A stretch of DNA of 64,000 nt, taken from the NCBI GenBank assembly GCA_041665465.1, contig JBAYIU010000001.1, forward strand, positions 1-64,000, written 5' to 3'. The notes beneath the pieces are model-generated. The model searched no databases. It had not been told where the DNA came from and saw nothing but the letters and a program-made list of their open reading frames with translations. This document shows, in pieces, positions 43,762 to 52,886 of the stretch. Positions within the stretch are counted from its first letter, which is position 1. Every line of letters starts with the position of its first letter. The DNA is from JACRPH01 sp041665465 (GTDB taxonomy: Archaea; Nanobdellota; Nanobdellia; Woesearchaeales; GW2011-AR9). The translations under genes were made by a program, and so were the position numbers.

Positions 43762-44256
43762 TTACTGGGGAGTGCTATTTTTAGAAACTATCAAACCGCC
43801 CATATAAGTTTGTTCGTAAACTTTAATTCTACGATGAAAGATAGATTCTCTGCCATTAAAAAGAGTAATATCTCCTTGAATAAAACTTCTGTAAACCCAG
43901 TTACCTTCCTCAAAATGAGCTGGTCCTCGGTAGGGTTTTGATTCTTCCACCTTAGAAAGAGCTAATTTAAGAAATTGATAAGTTCGACTTGCAAAAGCAA
44001 TTTCTGATCTAAATTCAGGTATCATGCCCCCATTGTAAGACATTGCCCAAATCGGTTCTCCGCGAAATCTTACAATCTCTTGGCCAGGAGCACTGAAAAA
44101 ACCACAATAACTATCTCGATACTCAAAATCCCCTTCAAAGTATTCTAGCTCCTTAAAACCAGGTCTTTGCGGAGAAACTTCTTTACCTTCTCCAGCGTAA
44201 GTTTGAATTTTAGCTTTGACTAAAAATTTTGCCAATTCTTCATTTGTGAAATTCAT
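43762..44256 (-). CDS. DUF5680-like protein
   Basis: 164 residues from the ATG at 44256 (MNFTNEELAKFL), chosen because TTTTTATAAG lies ~26 nt upstream; an ATG at 44367 would extend it over the promoter. The pattern YAGEGKEVSPQRPG, EGDFEYRDSYCGFF, PIWAMSYNGG, RGPAHF and TYMGGLIV matches the DUF5680 family of unknown function. It lies inside the segment bounded by the direct repeats. Confidence 0.7.
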   Translation of the reverse strand: MNFTNEELAKFLVKAKIQTYAGEGKEVSPQRPGFKELEYFEGDFEYRDSYCGFFSAPGQEIVRFRGEPIWAMSYNGGMIPEFRSEIAFASRTYQFLKLALSKVEESKPYRGPAHFEEGNWVYRSFIQGDITLFNGRESIFHRRIKVYEQTYMGGLIVSKNSTPQ

Positions 44257-44522
44257 ATATTCATTTTTGGGGAAGCTTATAAAAATCTTTCTTGCAAAAT
44301 AGTAAAATATTTGTGAATTACCGTTTTCGAAAACTTTTTTGACAATTTTGACGCACTTTTCTTTCAAAAAACTCTTTCTGAAACTTTTAAGCGATACTTA
44401 CAAATTTAATCCTTAAATTGTACCCTTATTTTTCTGCCTGGGCCAGCCAAAACAGACTAAACTCCCTTATCTCTCAAGAATGTCACATTTTGTGTAAAGT
44501 GTGTCTTTTAATGTCATAAAAC

Positions 44523-45188
44523 ATGTCAAAAACGAAACATTTAAATAAAACGTTACATTTTCAAGAAGATATGGTCCAACCAATTAGAAAAGGGTACTCG
44601 CGAAGCCAGTATCATCTAACTGAAGACCAAATAAAACAAATAATCAAAGTTACAGATAGTCTTCGTGACAAATTAATTATTAAATTGTTAGCTTACTGTG
44701 GGTTGCGTCGGTTTGAGTTAGCTAAAATAAAAATTGAAGATATCGATGTCGAACATGCCAAGATTGTGATTTTAGGTAAGAAAAATATTCAACGCCAGGC
44801 GACCATTTTTTCAGACCAACTATTAGAAGATTTAAAGTTATATCATCGATATGTATTAGAAGATAAATCAAAAGGATACTTATTTCCTGCGGTTTCCTCG
44901 CTAAATCAGGAAGGACATATCTCTTCAACAGAAATAAATAGAATTGTAGCTAAAGCTGGCCAAAGGGCTAATATCACTAATCCTAACCCCGACCTAAAGA
45001 ATATTAACCCCCACTTATTTCGTCACAGTTGTGCTCGTATATTGAAAGATAGAGGGTTAACTTTAGAAGTTGTTCAGAGGGTCTTAGGTCATTTAGATTA
45101 TCGCATTACTATGAATCTGTACGGAACTAAAAGTATAAGCGAAATGGACGATGAGCTCAAAGAAAAAATGGGAAATTTGTTTGGATAG
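44523..45188 (+). CDS. Tyrosine recombinase/integrase (short, XerA-like)
   Basis: 221 residues. Active-site order is intact: Arg in CGLRRFELAK, the H-x2-R box in PHLFRHSCAR, a later His in GHLDYRI and Tyr in NLYG. The usual N-terminal SAM-like core-binding domain (~80-100 residues) is missing apart from ~30, so it is truncated or specialised. It cuts and rejoins DNA at specific sites. Imperfect direct repeats flank the region, suggesting a mobile or integrated segment; a chromosomal XerA/dif role is the alternative. Confidence 0.85.
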   Translation: MSKTKHLNKTLHFQEDMVQPIRKGYSRSQYHLTEDQIKQIIKVTDSLRDKLIIKLLAYCGLRRFELAKIKIEDIDVEHAKIVILGKKNIQRQATIFSDQLLEDLKLYHRYVLEDKSKGYLFPAVSSLNQEGHISSTEINRIVAKAGQRANITNPNPDLKNINPHLFRHSCARILKDRGLTLEVVQRVLGHLDYRITMNLYGTKSISEMDDELKEKMGNLFG

Positions 45189-45283
45189 GGTGTAACTTAG
45201 AGATAGTATTTAACCGATAATCCTCACTTAAAGATTTTAAATAATAATCAAAAATAAGGGGTCTCAAACATTTAATAATTAAT

Positions 45284-45323
45284 CAAAATGTTTAGATGTC
45301 TTCACCTAAAAGATATAATCCTA
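45284..45323. repeat. Imperfect direct repeat, right copy (candidate attachment site)
   Basis: Second copy of the TTTAGATGTCT element (45291-45301) followed by ACC-AAAGA-TAATC blocks. It is 1633 bp after the left copy and lies between the integrase and the YgiQ-like gene in a 260-bp AT-rich gap with no gene. Confidence 0.4.
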
Positions 45324-45448
45324 AATTATTAGTTATGCGCTCCATTTTATTTTAAACTATTTAGTCAAAGATTAAATATTTTATTGCGACTTCCAGATAA
45401 TTTTGAACGAAGTATTTATTAACCATTAATGAGATTTAAAGAAATAAA

Positions 45449-47041
45449 ATGATCTCTCTTCATCCTAAAAAAGAACAGTTTGACATTATTATTATTTCCG
45501 GAGAATATTACGATGATCATCCTCTTTCTCCGGCAGGAATTATTGCTAGAGTTCTAGATGCTAAAGGTTATTCTGTCGGTGTGATTGAAAAACCTAAGAC
45601 TAAAGAGGATTTTACAAAATTAGGTCAACCAAAATTATTCTTTGGAGTTACTTCTGGAACTGTTGATAGTATGTTATATAATTATTCTCCACTAAAACGT
45701 CGAAGGATGGATGACCCCCATCTTTTTATTACAGAGATACCAGAAAGAGCAGTAACTTTCTATTGTAATAAATTAAGAGAATATTTCAAAGGTTGTACCA
45801 TGGTCATTGGAGGAGTAGAAGCTTCTTTACGCCGTTTTGCTCATTATGATTATTGGGATAATAAGATTCGGAAGAGTATCTTAATGGATTCTCGTGCTAA
45901 TATTTTGGTTTACGGAAGTGGAGAAAAGCAAGTAATCGAGATTGCTCAGCGCTTAAAAGAGGGTAAAGACTTACGAGGAGTAGAAGGAACTTGTATCTTA
46001 AGCAAAGAACTTGATCAGGATAAGAAGATAGAATTATTGCCTAGTTTTAAAGAGGTAAAAGAAGAAGATCCAAAATCTAAAAGTAAATTCTGCGAAATGC
46101 AAGTTAAATTTTCTAACACTAAGAATCTAGCACAAGAATATGACAATAATTACATTATCCAGTATAAATTTCCCAATTACACCTCTGAAGATCTAGATTG
46201 GATCTATTCCTTACCTTACACGAGAAAACTACATCCAGAGTCTCTTTTAGGGATGGCTAAATTTTCAGTTGTGACTCATCGCGGTTGTATTGGCCGATGT
46301 AATTTCTGCTCCATTACTTTACATCAAGGAGACAAGATTGTTTCGCGTTCTGAAAAAAATATACTTCAAGAGATAGAAAGATTGACTAAACATCCTGAAT
46401 TTCAAGGGAATATCGATGATCTAGGTGGACCTTCTGCCAATATGTATGGAATGGATTGTGCCACTAAATGCGGAAGAAATTGTATCTCTTGCGGTAAGCT
46501 CAATAGAACTCATGCTCGCATCATTGACTTAATGAAGAGAGCTAGAGAAATTAAAGGGATTAAAAAAATATTTATTCGTAGCGGAATTCGTTACGATCTT
46601 GCCTTGGAATCAAAAGAATACATCAAAGAAGTTTCTGAACATCATATTTCCGGCTGCTTAAAAATTGCTCCGGAACATTTTTCTCCCAAAGTGTTAGATC
46701 TGATGGGCAAGAAGAATGATCGCTTTGAAGAATTTTATGGCTACTTTATGGAGCTGAATAAAAGTAAAGGTCAAGATTTAAGATATTATTTCATGATTGG
46801 TCATCCCGGTGATGATGAAAAAGAAGTAGCTCTACTAGTAAAGAAATTACAAAAATTACAAAATATTGAGCAGTTTCAATTATTTACTCCTACTCCGATG
46901 ACAGATTCTACTTGTATGTATTGGACTGGAATGAATCCTTACACTCTAGAGAAAGTTAAGGTAGTGTATGATTTTATTGGTAAGAAAAGGATGAGAGACC
47001 AGATGTTAGAATTAGTCAAAGAAAAAGAAGATTATAATTAA
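45449..47041 (+). CDS. YgiQ-type (UPF0313) radical SAM protein
   Basis: 530 residues. A B12-binding-like N-terminal region is followed by the UPF0313 signature: GGVEASLRRFAHYDYWD, KSILMDSRAD-like ANILVYG, then RGCIGRCNFCSI, whose CxxxCxxC ligates the radical-SAM cluster. A second Cys set (CATKCGRNCISC) could bind another cluster. The reaction catalysed by YgiQ is unknown. Its start is 25-30 nt after AT-rich promoter sequence. Its end overlaps the next convergent gene by 4 nt. Confidence 0.9.
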   Translation: MISLHPKKEQFDIIIISGEYYDDHPLSPAGIIARVLDAKGYSVGVIEKPKTKEDFTKLGQPKLFFGVTSGTVDSMLYNYSPLKRRRMDDPHLFITEIPERAVTFYCNKLREYFKGCTMVIGGVEASLRRFAHYDYWDNKIRKSILMDSRANILVYGSGEKQVIEIAQRLKEGKDLRGVEGTCILSKELDQDKKIELLPSFKEVKEEDPKSKSKFCEMQVKFSNTKNLAQEYDNNYIIQYKFPNYTSEDLDWIYSLPYTRKLHPESLLGMAKFSVVTHRGCIGRCNFCSITLHQGDKIVSRSEKNILQEIERLTKHPEFQGNIDDLGGPSANMYGMDCATKCGRNCISCGKLNRTHARIIDLMKRAREIKGIKKIFIRSGIRYDLALESKEYIKEVSEHHISGCLKIAPEHFSPKVLDLMGKKNDRFEEFYGYFMELNKSKGQDLRYYFMIGHPGDDEKEVALLVKKLQKLQNIEQFQLFTPTPMTDSTCMYWTGMNPYTLEKVKVVYDFIGKKRMRDQMLELVKEKEDYN

Positions 47042-47784
47042 TGCACCTTATATTCATAATCCACTTCTCCCGCTTTCAAAACTCTAGCTAATTCTCCAAA
47101 CAAGGATTTGTTAAGTTGAGTCATTCTCTGAACGTAGCGGTTGGATTGATGCCTAGCTCCGAATAATTCTCTTCCTGAAGCATCTTGATATTTAAAATGT
47201 GTTTCTAGCTCGCGATAATATTCAACTCTTCTTTCAAGGGTATCTAACCAGTTTTTAATTACTTCTTCAGCATTAGGTTGATCAATATACATTCTTGCAG
47301 TAATCTCACGAGTATAACTAGAAGCAGCGAAGTTAAAACCAGTTTTTATTCTACTATCCGGAAAAGGCAAATCCTCTCGATATTGATTCTCAACTTGCAT
47401 AATAGGTGATCCTTCAGCAGCTTTATTTCTAAGCTCGAACAATCCACCTACCGCGGGAAAGGTAGCTTTTATTTTCTGCTGACCATCTCTGGATTTTAAG
47501 TTAACGGTGATTTGATGTTTTTCATCATCGTGGACACAATCTCCCCCATATAAAAATTCTGGAGGAATCTTTACCCCATAAGCGGCTTCAACTTTAGAAC
47601 CAAAACCTGGAAGGAAATGATGATGATGAACATTTCCAGACCAGGTCCAACCATGTCTTGAATTTACCATCGACCCATTACTAGATGCACCATAAGAAGT
47701 ACTGGTTGTCTTGGTTAACAAAGCGCCCTCATCAGTTGTTCTTCTAGCTAGAATAAGATCCTGCAATTGATGATCAATAGTCAT
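47038..47784 (-). CDS. Orphan paralogue B (248 aa)
   Basis: Soluble, with GNVHHHHFLPGFG near residue 50, FELRNKAAEG and ARMYIDQPNAEEVIKNWL near the C-terminus. It shares these with the upstream neighbour (FLPNF, FQLRNLALEG, DHPGAEEVIQKWLE, DASGR). The start is 13 nt after that gene, with AAAGGAAAG ahead, so the pair is a tandem-duplicated operon. No family recognised. Confidence 0.65.
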   Translation of the reverse strand: MTIDHQLQDLILARRTTDEGALLTKTTSTSYGASSNGSMVNSRHGWTWSGNVHHHHFLPGFGSKVEAAYGVKIPPEFLYGGDCVHDDEKHQITVNLKSRDGQQKIKATFPAVGGLFELRNKAAEGSPIMQVENQYREDLPFPDSRIKTGFNFAASSYTREITARMYIDQPNAEEVIKNWLDTLERRVEYYRELETHFKYQDASGRELFGARHQSNRYVQRMTQLNKSLFGELARVLKAGEVDYEYKVH

Positions 47785-47797
47785 AATTACTTTCCTT

Positions 47798-48544
47798 TTA
47801 CTTTCTAAGTCTATATTTTAAGTCTGCTTGCTTCATTACATCGGCTAATTCTGTAAAAGTAGCTTTATGTAACTTATTTCTTTCTTTATTATATTTACGT
47901 GGTTGAAGACCTACAATTTCATCTAAATCTCTACCAGAAGCATCTTTTTCTTGGAAATGGGGTTCAAGTCCACGATAATCATCAAATCTTCGATCGACTG
48001 TTTCTAACCATTTTTGGATTACTTCTTCAGCACCAGGATGATCAATATCCATAATTCCTACCAGTTCAGTACGAGTAGCACAAGTAGCATGGAAATGATA
48101 ATTAGTGTTGATTTGACTTTCTTCAATAGGAAGCATAGCTCGATATTTATCATCTACGGCTAGAATTGATGATAGTCTACCTTCAAGAGCTAGATTTCTT
48201 AATTGGAATAAATCAGTTAAATGACGAAAAGCAATTTCTATATTTTGAGAAGTACCTCCTTTTAGAAAGGTTCTAATTTTATCTCTTTCGTGATAAATAG
48301 TTCCCCCAATCAAATCACCTGGAACATCTAACCAATAACTTGTTCCCAAACTGTATTCGAAATTAGGGAGAAAAGAATGTTGGTCACTGTTTCTTCCAGT
48401 AAGATTATAACTTGCAGAAAAAGTTAGTGGATTAATTCCCGCTGTTCCTGCAGTGGCACTAGCACGTTTCTTAAGTAAAGGAAAATCGTTGGCTAAGTGT
48501 TTTGCAACAATAGCTCTTTGTAATTCAAGGGTTGAAGTATCCAT
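47798..48544 (-). CDS. Orphan paralogue A (248 aa)
   Basis: Same length and clear similarity to the downstream neighbour; shared blocks include HF.E/KDASGR, RR...YR.LE and I...YH/F.A. In the middle lies LDVPGDLIGGTIYHERDK. TTTATAAA (48567-48574) is ~25 nt before the ATG, so leaderless transcription is likely. First gene of the pair. No family recognised. Confidence 0.65.
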   Translation of the reverse strand: MDTSTLELQRAIVAKHLANDFPLLKKRASATAGTAGINPLTFSASYNLTGRNSDQHSFLPNFEYSLGTSYWLDVPGDLIGGTIYHERDKIRTFLKGGTSQNIEIAFRHLTDLFQLRNLALEGRLSSILAVDDKYRAMLPIEESQINTNYHFHATCATRTELVGIMDIDHPGAEEVIQKWLETVDRRFDDYRGLEPHFQEKDASGRDLDEIVGLQPRKYNKERNKLHKATFTELADVMKQADLKYRLRK

Positions 48545-48591
48545 TTAGAGGTAAAAAGAATAATTATTTATAAATATTTGTGTGCAGTTTA

Positions 48592-49026
48592 CTACTCCAG
48601 AGGAGACACCAATGCTTCTAATCCTTCTTGAATATTTAGTGGAACACCTTTGGAACTTAATCTTACGACACTTTCATATCCCTCAAGATTATCTTCCTTC
48701 TGGAGAGCAGCAACGCCAATCTTTCTAGCACCGGCATTCTTAAGAGAACTGATCCTTCCAGGAGTTGCATCTTTCACTAAAGAGTATTCAAATAACACTC
48801 CTTTATATTCAGGATGTTTACCTAAAAATTCTTCAAGATTTGGAAGAGAAGTATCAGCAATTGTAGGATGAAATCCATCTGAAACAGCCGTAACAGTTCT
48901 GTCTAGTACTGCTTGCGAATAAAAGAATAACTCAAAAGGATTTCCAGGAATTCTGGTTGATGCTCTCGATAACTGCTCGTAAAGCTTACCACTCCCAACG
49001 TATAAAATCTTATGTTCAAAAGCCAT
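48592..49026 (-). CDS. Unrecognised 144-aa protein (receiver-like fold possible)
   Basis: Starts MAFEHKILYVGSGKLYEQLS; alternating strand/helix order (KILYVGSG, FELFFYSQ, KGVLFEYS, ARKIGVAAL, ESVVRLSS) recalls a CheY-like alpha/beta fold, but I see no phospho-acceptor Asp in the right place. It lies 22 nt after the zinc-ribbon gene, likely same operon. Family uncertain. Confidence 0.5.
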   Translation of the reverse strand: MAFEHKILYVGSGKLYEQLSRASTRIPGNPFELFFYSQAVLDRTVTAVSDGFHPTIADTSLPNLEEFLGKHPEYKGVLFEYSLVKDATPGRISSLKNAGARKIGVAALQKEDNLEGYESVVRLSSKGVPLNIQEGLEALVSPLE

Positions 49027-49048
49027 TTTAAAGAATAAATAAAATAAT

Positions 49049-49354
49049 TTATCCGCGCCAGCGTCTTAAAGTTGGAATCAACAATTGTGCTTGTCTTTGT
49101 GATTCTTCTTTAGAAACTTTCATCCGAGCGTAAATAAATCCTGCACATCTTCTGGTCATCTGTTCTTGAGTTACTTGTTTCTGAGTAAACTCGCCACGTT
49201 GATAACAATACTTGCAGTAATCCTTACTCTTGGCACGATCAATCTCGGTTCCGTAATCATTAGGACCGTAAACTAAAGTTCCACAAGATTGACAATAAAT
49301 TTCTTTAACTGCTTCTTTCGGTTTTAAAAGACTTTCAGCATTAATTAATCTCAT
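49049..49354 (-). CDS. Small zinc-ribbon protein
   Basis: 101 residues. IYCQSCGTLVYGPNDYGTE then KDYCKYCYQRGEF forms a C-x2-C...C-x2-C zinc ribbon of the putative zinc ribbon PF12674-type family. A helical basic C-terminus follows. Preceded by GGGGTGGAAGT (Shine-Dalgarno) and TTTATAAA (49379-49386). Function unknown. Confidence 0.75.
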   Translation of the reverse strand: MRLINAESLLKPKEAVKEIYCQSCGTLVYGPNDYGTEIDRAKSKDYCKYCYQRGEFTQKQVTQEQMTRRCAGFIYARMKVSKEESQRQAQLLIPTLRRWRG

Positions 49355-49514
49355 ACTTCCACCCCATTTTTTACTTTTATAAATGTAATTTTAGTGATTA
49401 GTGCATCTTCTATTTTATAAATGTTTGTCTACTGGAAGAGATATTTTAGAAGGAGTATGTTTATTAAACATCTTAACATTATGGTCCTATTTAAGAGTAG
49501 TAAATGTCAAAAGG

Positions 49515-49522
49515 TTTATAAA
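49515..49522 (+). promoter_or_regulatory. TATA box with upstream AGTAGT
   Basis: TTTATAAA ~24 nt before the ATG at 49546; AGTAGT at 49496-49501, 13 bp further upstream. The same layout precedes the J-domain gene (AGTAGT at 29765) and, on the minus strand, the genes starting at 2694 and 38625. Confidence 0.45.
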
Positions 49523-49545
49523 TAAAACTCCGTTCTATTAACAAC

Positions 49546-49866
49546 ATGAGACTCGAAAACTTATTGGATATTGACCCAAGATTGTATTTAGAATCCGTTG
49601 GTAGAACTGCTGCTGATTACACCTTTAAAGGAGTGCGTGTTTCTGTGGTAGGAGTTGTTGAACAGGGTATAGGATCACGTGGTCAAACACATGGTACTCC
49701 TCGTCAATTTCTTAAAGAAGTTCCTGCAGATGCTGAAGTGGTAGTAAATTACAAAGAAACATATCTTGTCGCTCAAGGTCTGCAACCTGGTAGTTTTGGA
49801 GTTAATCCTCATACTCCATATCAAGGCGTTATTACTGGACTTGCATTAATCCCAAGATTTAAGTAA
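49546..49866 (+). CDS. Unrecognised 106-aa protein
   Basis: Soluble, beta-rich, starts MRLENLLDIDPRLYLESVGR; no Cys. Leaderless start from the TATA at 49515-49522. Convergent with the TrmA-like gene. No family recognised. Confidence 0.6.
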   Translation: MRLENLLDIDPRLYLESVGRTAADYTFKGVRVSVVGVVEQGIGSRGQTHGTPRQFLKEVPADAEVVVNYKETYLVAQGLQPGSFGVNPHTPYQGVITGLALIPRFK

Positions 49867-49879
49867 GCTATCTTTAATT

Positions 49880-50998
49880 CTATTTTTTCTTCACCAGTTC
49901 TACTACCGTTTCCAGATGAGCTGTTTGAGGAAATAAATCAAACACTGCTACACTTTTAATCTCATAACTACTAAATTTAAGCACATCCTTCGCTAGTTGC
50001 TGATGATTACAAGAAACGTAAACTATCACTTCAGGCTTTAATTCTTTCAACTGCTGGATAGTCTTTTCGTCCATGCCCACTCGAGGCGGATCAGTGATTA
50101 CATACAAAGGAGAGTTTAATTTGATTTTACGTAGATGTTTGGCATCTAACACTACTGCTTGAGCATTTTTAACTTCATTTTGTTCTAGATTTAAGTTAGC
50201 AGTATCAATACAAGGAGCAAAACTTTCCACAATTGTTACTTCTTTAAATAAATCAGCATTAATTATACCAAAAGTTCCTACTCCGGCATATAAATCAAGG
50301 AGAGAACTAGATTTAGTATTGTATTTTTGCAACAATTGGTGTACATACTCTTGCATCTTTACTGCTAACAAAGTATTATTTTGAAAGAATCCCTGCACTG
50401 AATAAGAAAATTTCTTTCCCAGATATTCTTCTTGCAACTGATCACTTCCTTTAACTGCAAAGAATTCTTCCGAGACAGATTCATCCTGTTCAGGGGTAGT
50501 ATAAGTAATCAGCACATTCTTCGCAGTAGTAGTTGCAGAGAACTCTCGAATTATATCTTGTGCTTCTTTAATCTTGCTGGAGTCCTCGTTAAGAACAAAA
50601 GAGATGGAAGAATCACCTAAAGAAGTGGTTCTGATTACAATATAATAAACAATATTTTGTCTTAACAATTCTTTCTTCTTAAAGAATTCACGTACTTCTG
50701 TTAACATCTCATTGATCCTTTCTTCAGCAATGGGGCAATTATCAATATCGACCACTTCTGAACTGTTATCTCTACTTCTTAATCCAATCTTGCCATTCTT
50801 AACCACAAAATCCATTCGATTACGGTAATGATATTCTTTATCAGAAAAAACTTGGACTTCGGAACAAGTTTGAGAATGAGATAAAGCTAATTCTTTAATT
50901 ACCCATTGTTTCTTGTTGTTAAGTTGTTGTTTATATTCAACGTTCTGAGCAGTACACCCGTTGCAGCGATTGAAGTAAGGACAAAGTGGAGATACCAT
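49880..50998 (-). CDS. TrmA/RumA-family RNA (uracil-5-) methyltransferase
   Basis: 372 residues. N-terminal 4Fe-4S-type Cys set (CPYFNRCNGCTAQ plus a Cys in IDNCPIAE), SAM motif LLDLYAGVGTFGI, TDPPRVG, and the catalytic Cys in YVSCNHQQLAKD. Methylates C5 of a uridine in tRNA or 23S rRNA; archaeal members mostly form tRNA m5U54. 6 nt downstream of the small membrane-protein gene, so probably co-transcribed. Confidence 0.88.
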   Translation of the reverse strand: MVSPLCPYFNRCNGCTAQNVEYKQQLNNKKQWVIKELALSHSQTCSEVQVFSDKEYHYRNRMDFVVKNGKIGLRSRDNSSEVVDIDNCPIAEERINEMLTEVREFFKKKELLRQNIVYYIVIRTTSLGDSSISFVLNEDSSKIKEAQDIIREFSATTTAKNVLITYTTPEQDESVSEEFFAVKGSDQLQEEYLGKKFSYSVQGFFQNNTLLAVKMQEYVHQLLQKYNTKSSSLLDLYAGVGTFGIINADLFKEVTIVESFAPCIDTANLNLEQNEVKNAQAVVLDAKHLRKIKLNSPLYVITDPPRVGMDEKTIQQLKELKPEVIVYVSCNHQQLAKDVLKFSSYEIKSVAVFDLFPQTAHLETVVELVKKK

Positions 50999-51004
50999 TT
51001 TTAA

Positions 51005-51472
51005 TTAACCAATAACCTTCCTTCTCATCAAAGTATAACGTTTGACTCTATCTTCAACCACTGCAGGATGATTAGCAAGATAATCATATACTCTACCAAG
51101 TTTAGTATCTAACCAAGAACTTAGAGGAAGTCTTTTTTGTTCTCTTTCAGTCGCATCCCGTTGAAGTTTCTCGGATAATTTTCGATGTTCTTCATTAGTT
51201 TGTGATATGAACTTAAGATAAAAAGCAGGTATTTGGGTTAAAACATATATTCCCAACCCTAGTCCAACGTTCCCTAAGTTTACTTCAAGACCAGATTCAG
51301 AATTCCAGTTTTGAATAATGGTAAGAACAATTCCTTTAAAACCAGTATAATAGATTAATCCCGCTTCTCCGGCAAAATGTAAGATCGCTCCAGTATTATA
51401 AAGTTCTCTTCTAGACCGATCTAATTCCAACTCAGAAAAATTCACTCGAGAATCTAAATTATCTGATTTCAT
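51005..51472 (-). CDS. Small membrane protein
   Basis: 155 residues, two hydrophobic segments (GEAGLIYYTGFKGIVLTII and LGLGIYVLTQIPAFYL) and charged flanks. ATTTATAAAA at ~51495 is 26 nt before the ATG, so leaderless. The TrmA-like gene follows. No family recognised. Confidence 0.6.
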   Translation of the reverse strand: MKSDNLDSRVNFSELELDRSRRELYNTGAILHFAGEAGLIYYTGFKGIVLTIIQNWNSESGLEVNLGNVGLGLGIYVLTQIPAFYLKFISQTNEEHRKLSEKLQRDATEREQKRLPLSSWLDTKLGRVYDYLANHPAVVEDRVKRYTLMRRKVIG

Positions 51473-51532
51473 AAATCAAGTAAACCAGAAGCATTTTATA
51501 AATTTATGGAGAAGAATAACATAAAAGAAAAA

Positions 51533-52156
51533 TTATACTTTACGAACACCTTCACGAGCTAAAACCACTTCCAAAGAAGTGCTTAACGCTTTCATATTGA
51601 CAAAGGTAGGGATAAATAATCCACACAATGAATCAATACGAGAATATTGGGTTCCGATCTCAGTTAAGAAACTGTTAACCACCCTTTCTGCTTTCTCTTC
51701 AGGAACTTTACTTAATGGATCTAGAAGATATTTTCGAGAATATTGCTGCTCTCTTTCTGTTCCTTCAATCCCAAAATAGAGAGTTAAATGTGCTCCTGAA
51801 GGTTTAACCAACTCCGGATGATTACAAAAAGCACGATCTTGACAACAATATTTCAACGCTTCAAAGAGGTCTCTAAAATCTGGACACCACACTTGAGTTC
51901 TTCCAACTTTAATGGTTAATCCATCTTGTTCGAAAGTTACTCTCGAGATTCTAGGAGGAAGAGCTAAATCCATCCATACATCAGTTTTAAATTCAAAATA
52001 ACGTGAATTTAATCCAGCATTTGAATATCCCTCTACCCGATATCCTAGATAAATTCCTTCAGAAGCATCTCCTTTCAAGGGATAAGAGTGAACAATTAAT
52101 GAAGACGGCCTGGTAGAATATTGCAATTCAATAATATCCTTAGCATCATGAACCAT
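51533..52156 (-). CDS. Unrecognised 207-aa protein
   Basis: Soluble; Cys near CPDFRDLFEALKYCCQD and HPELVKPSG. No membrane segment. The gene is monocistronic and divergent from the DUF167 gene. No family recognised. Confidence 0.6.
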   Translation of the reverse strand: MVHDAKDIIELQYSTRPSSLIVHSYPLKGDASEGIYLGYRVEGYSNAGLNSRYFEFKTDVWMDLALPPRISRVTFEQDGLTIKVGRTQVWCPDFRDLFEALKYCCQDRAFCNHPELVKPSGAHLTLYFGIEGTEREQQYSRKYLLDPLSKVPEEKAERVVNSFLTEIGTQYSRIDSLCGLFIPTFVNMKALSTSLEVVLAREGVRKV

Positions 52157-52216
52157 AATCAGTAAAGAAGAAATCTTAAATATATTAAGCTATTGTCATT
52201 CCCAATTGGAAGAGAA

Positions 52217-52468
52217 ATGGAGATAAAAAAATATATTGAAAATGGGACCTTATCTGTTCATGTAGTACCCCATTCCTCACGCCAAGAATTAATTGAGGAA
52301 GAAGGAAAACTAAAACTTTACTTACAAGCAGTTCCAGATAAGAATAAAGCGAATTTAGAATTGATTAAATTCTTCAAGAAGGAATGGGGATTAAAAGTAG
52401 AGATTAAATCGGGAATGAAAAGCAGAGATAAAATATTAAGAGTTCTTAATAACGAGACCATTTCTTAA
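52217..52468 (+). CDS. DUF167 (YggU) family protein
   Basis: 83 residues: VVPHSSRQELIEEEGKLKLYLQAVPDKNKANLELI and KSRDKILRV match the YggU/DUF167 family. I start at the ATG at 52217 (MEIKK), which follows GGAAGAG. The upstream TTG is less likely. The stop overlaps the next convergent gene by 23 nt. Function unknown. Confidence 0.85.
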   Translation: MEIKKYIENGTLSVHVVPHSSRQELIEEEGKLKLYLQAVPDKNKANLELIKFFKKEWGLKVEIKSGMKSRDKILRVLNNETIS

Positions 52469-52886
52469 CTCTAATTGGATCAGCAACTCTTGGGAAAGGA
52501 ATTTCTCCACGAATCATATCTTTGGAGATATAACTAAAACGGACCGTTCCAATTCCGGGGTTGCTTTCGACAATAGCGTTTTTATGTCCGAGAATATCAC
52601 CCAACATCTTTAGTCCAGTATACCCATTTACGGGAGGAGCAACCCTTAATTCTAGATCAGCCCCTCTAGAACCACCCTGACTAAAGAATGTACCATAATA
52701 ACAGACATGTTTACCTTGTCGTAAAGGACCGGCCAAAACAGAAGGATCAGGATTATAACTGCTTGAGCTGGGAGACAAGTCTAAGATCTGTTGTAATCCT
52801 TCAGCGGTTGGGACTTCTGTAACTACAAAGTGTCCTATACTCCAAGGAGTTAAATGTCCTCTAAAGGTATAAGTTGTGTCTACCAT
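52446..52886 (-). CDS. Unrecognised 146-aa protein
   Basis: Soluble, beta-rich; LKMLGDILGHKNAIVESN followed by a Ser/Thr-rich loop earlier (SPSSSSYNPDPS). Its end overlaps the DUF167 gene by 23 nt on the other strand. No family recognised. Confidence 0.55.
   Translation of the reverse strand: MVDTTYTFRGHLTPWSIGHFVVTEVPTAEGLQQILDLSPSSSSYNPDPSVLAGPLRQGKHVCYYGTFFSQGGSRGADLELRVAPPVNGYTGLKMLGDILGHKNAIVESNPGIGTVRFSYISKDMIRGEIPFPRVADPIRVKKWSRY

Noticed and set aside
45189..45448. Possible hidden gene or CRISPR-like repeats in the AT-rich gap after the integrase
   Set aside because: Only very short frames and non-periodic T/A runs are seen; I could support the single direct-repeat copy and nothing else.
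49421..49525. A 34-codon plus-strand frame (MFVYWKRYFRRSMFIKHLN...)
   Set aside because: It covers the promoter and AGTAGT element of the 49546 gene; composition (many K, F, Y) looks like AT-rich intergenic DNA and no ribosome site is visible.
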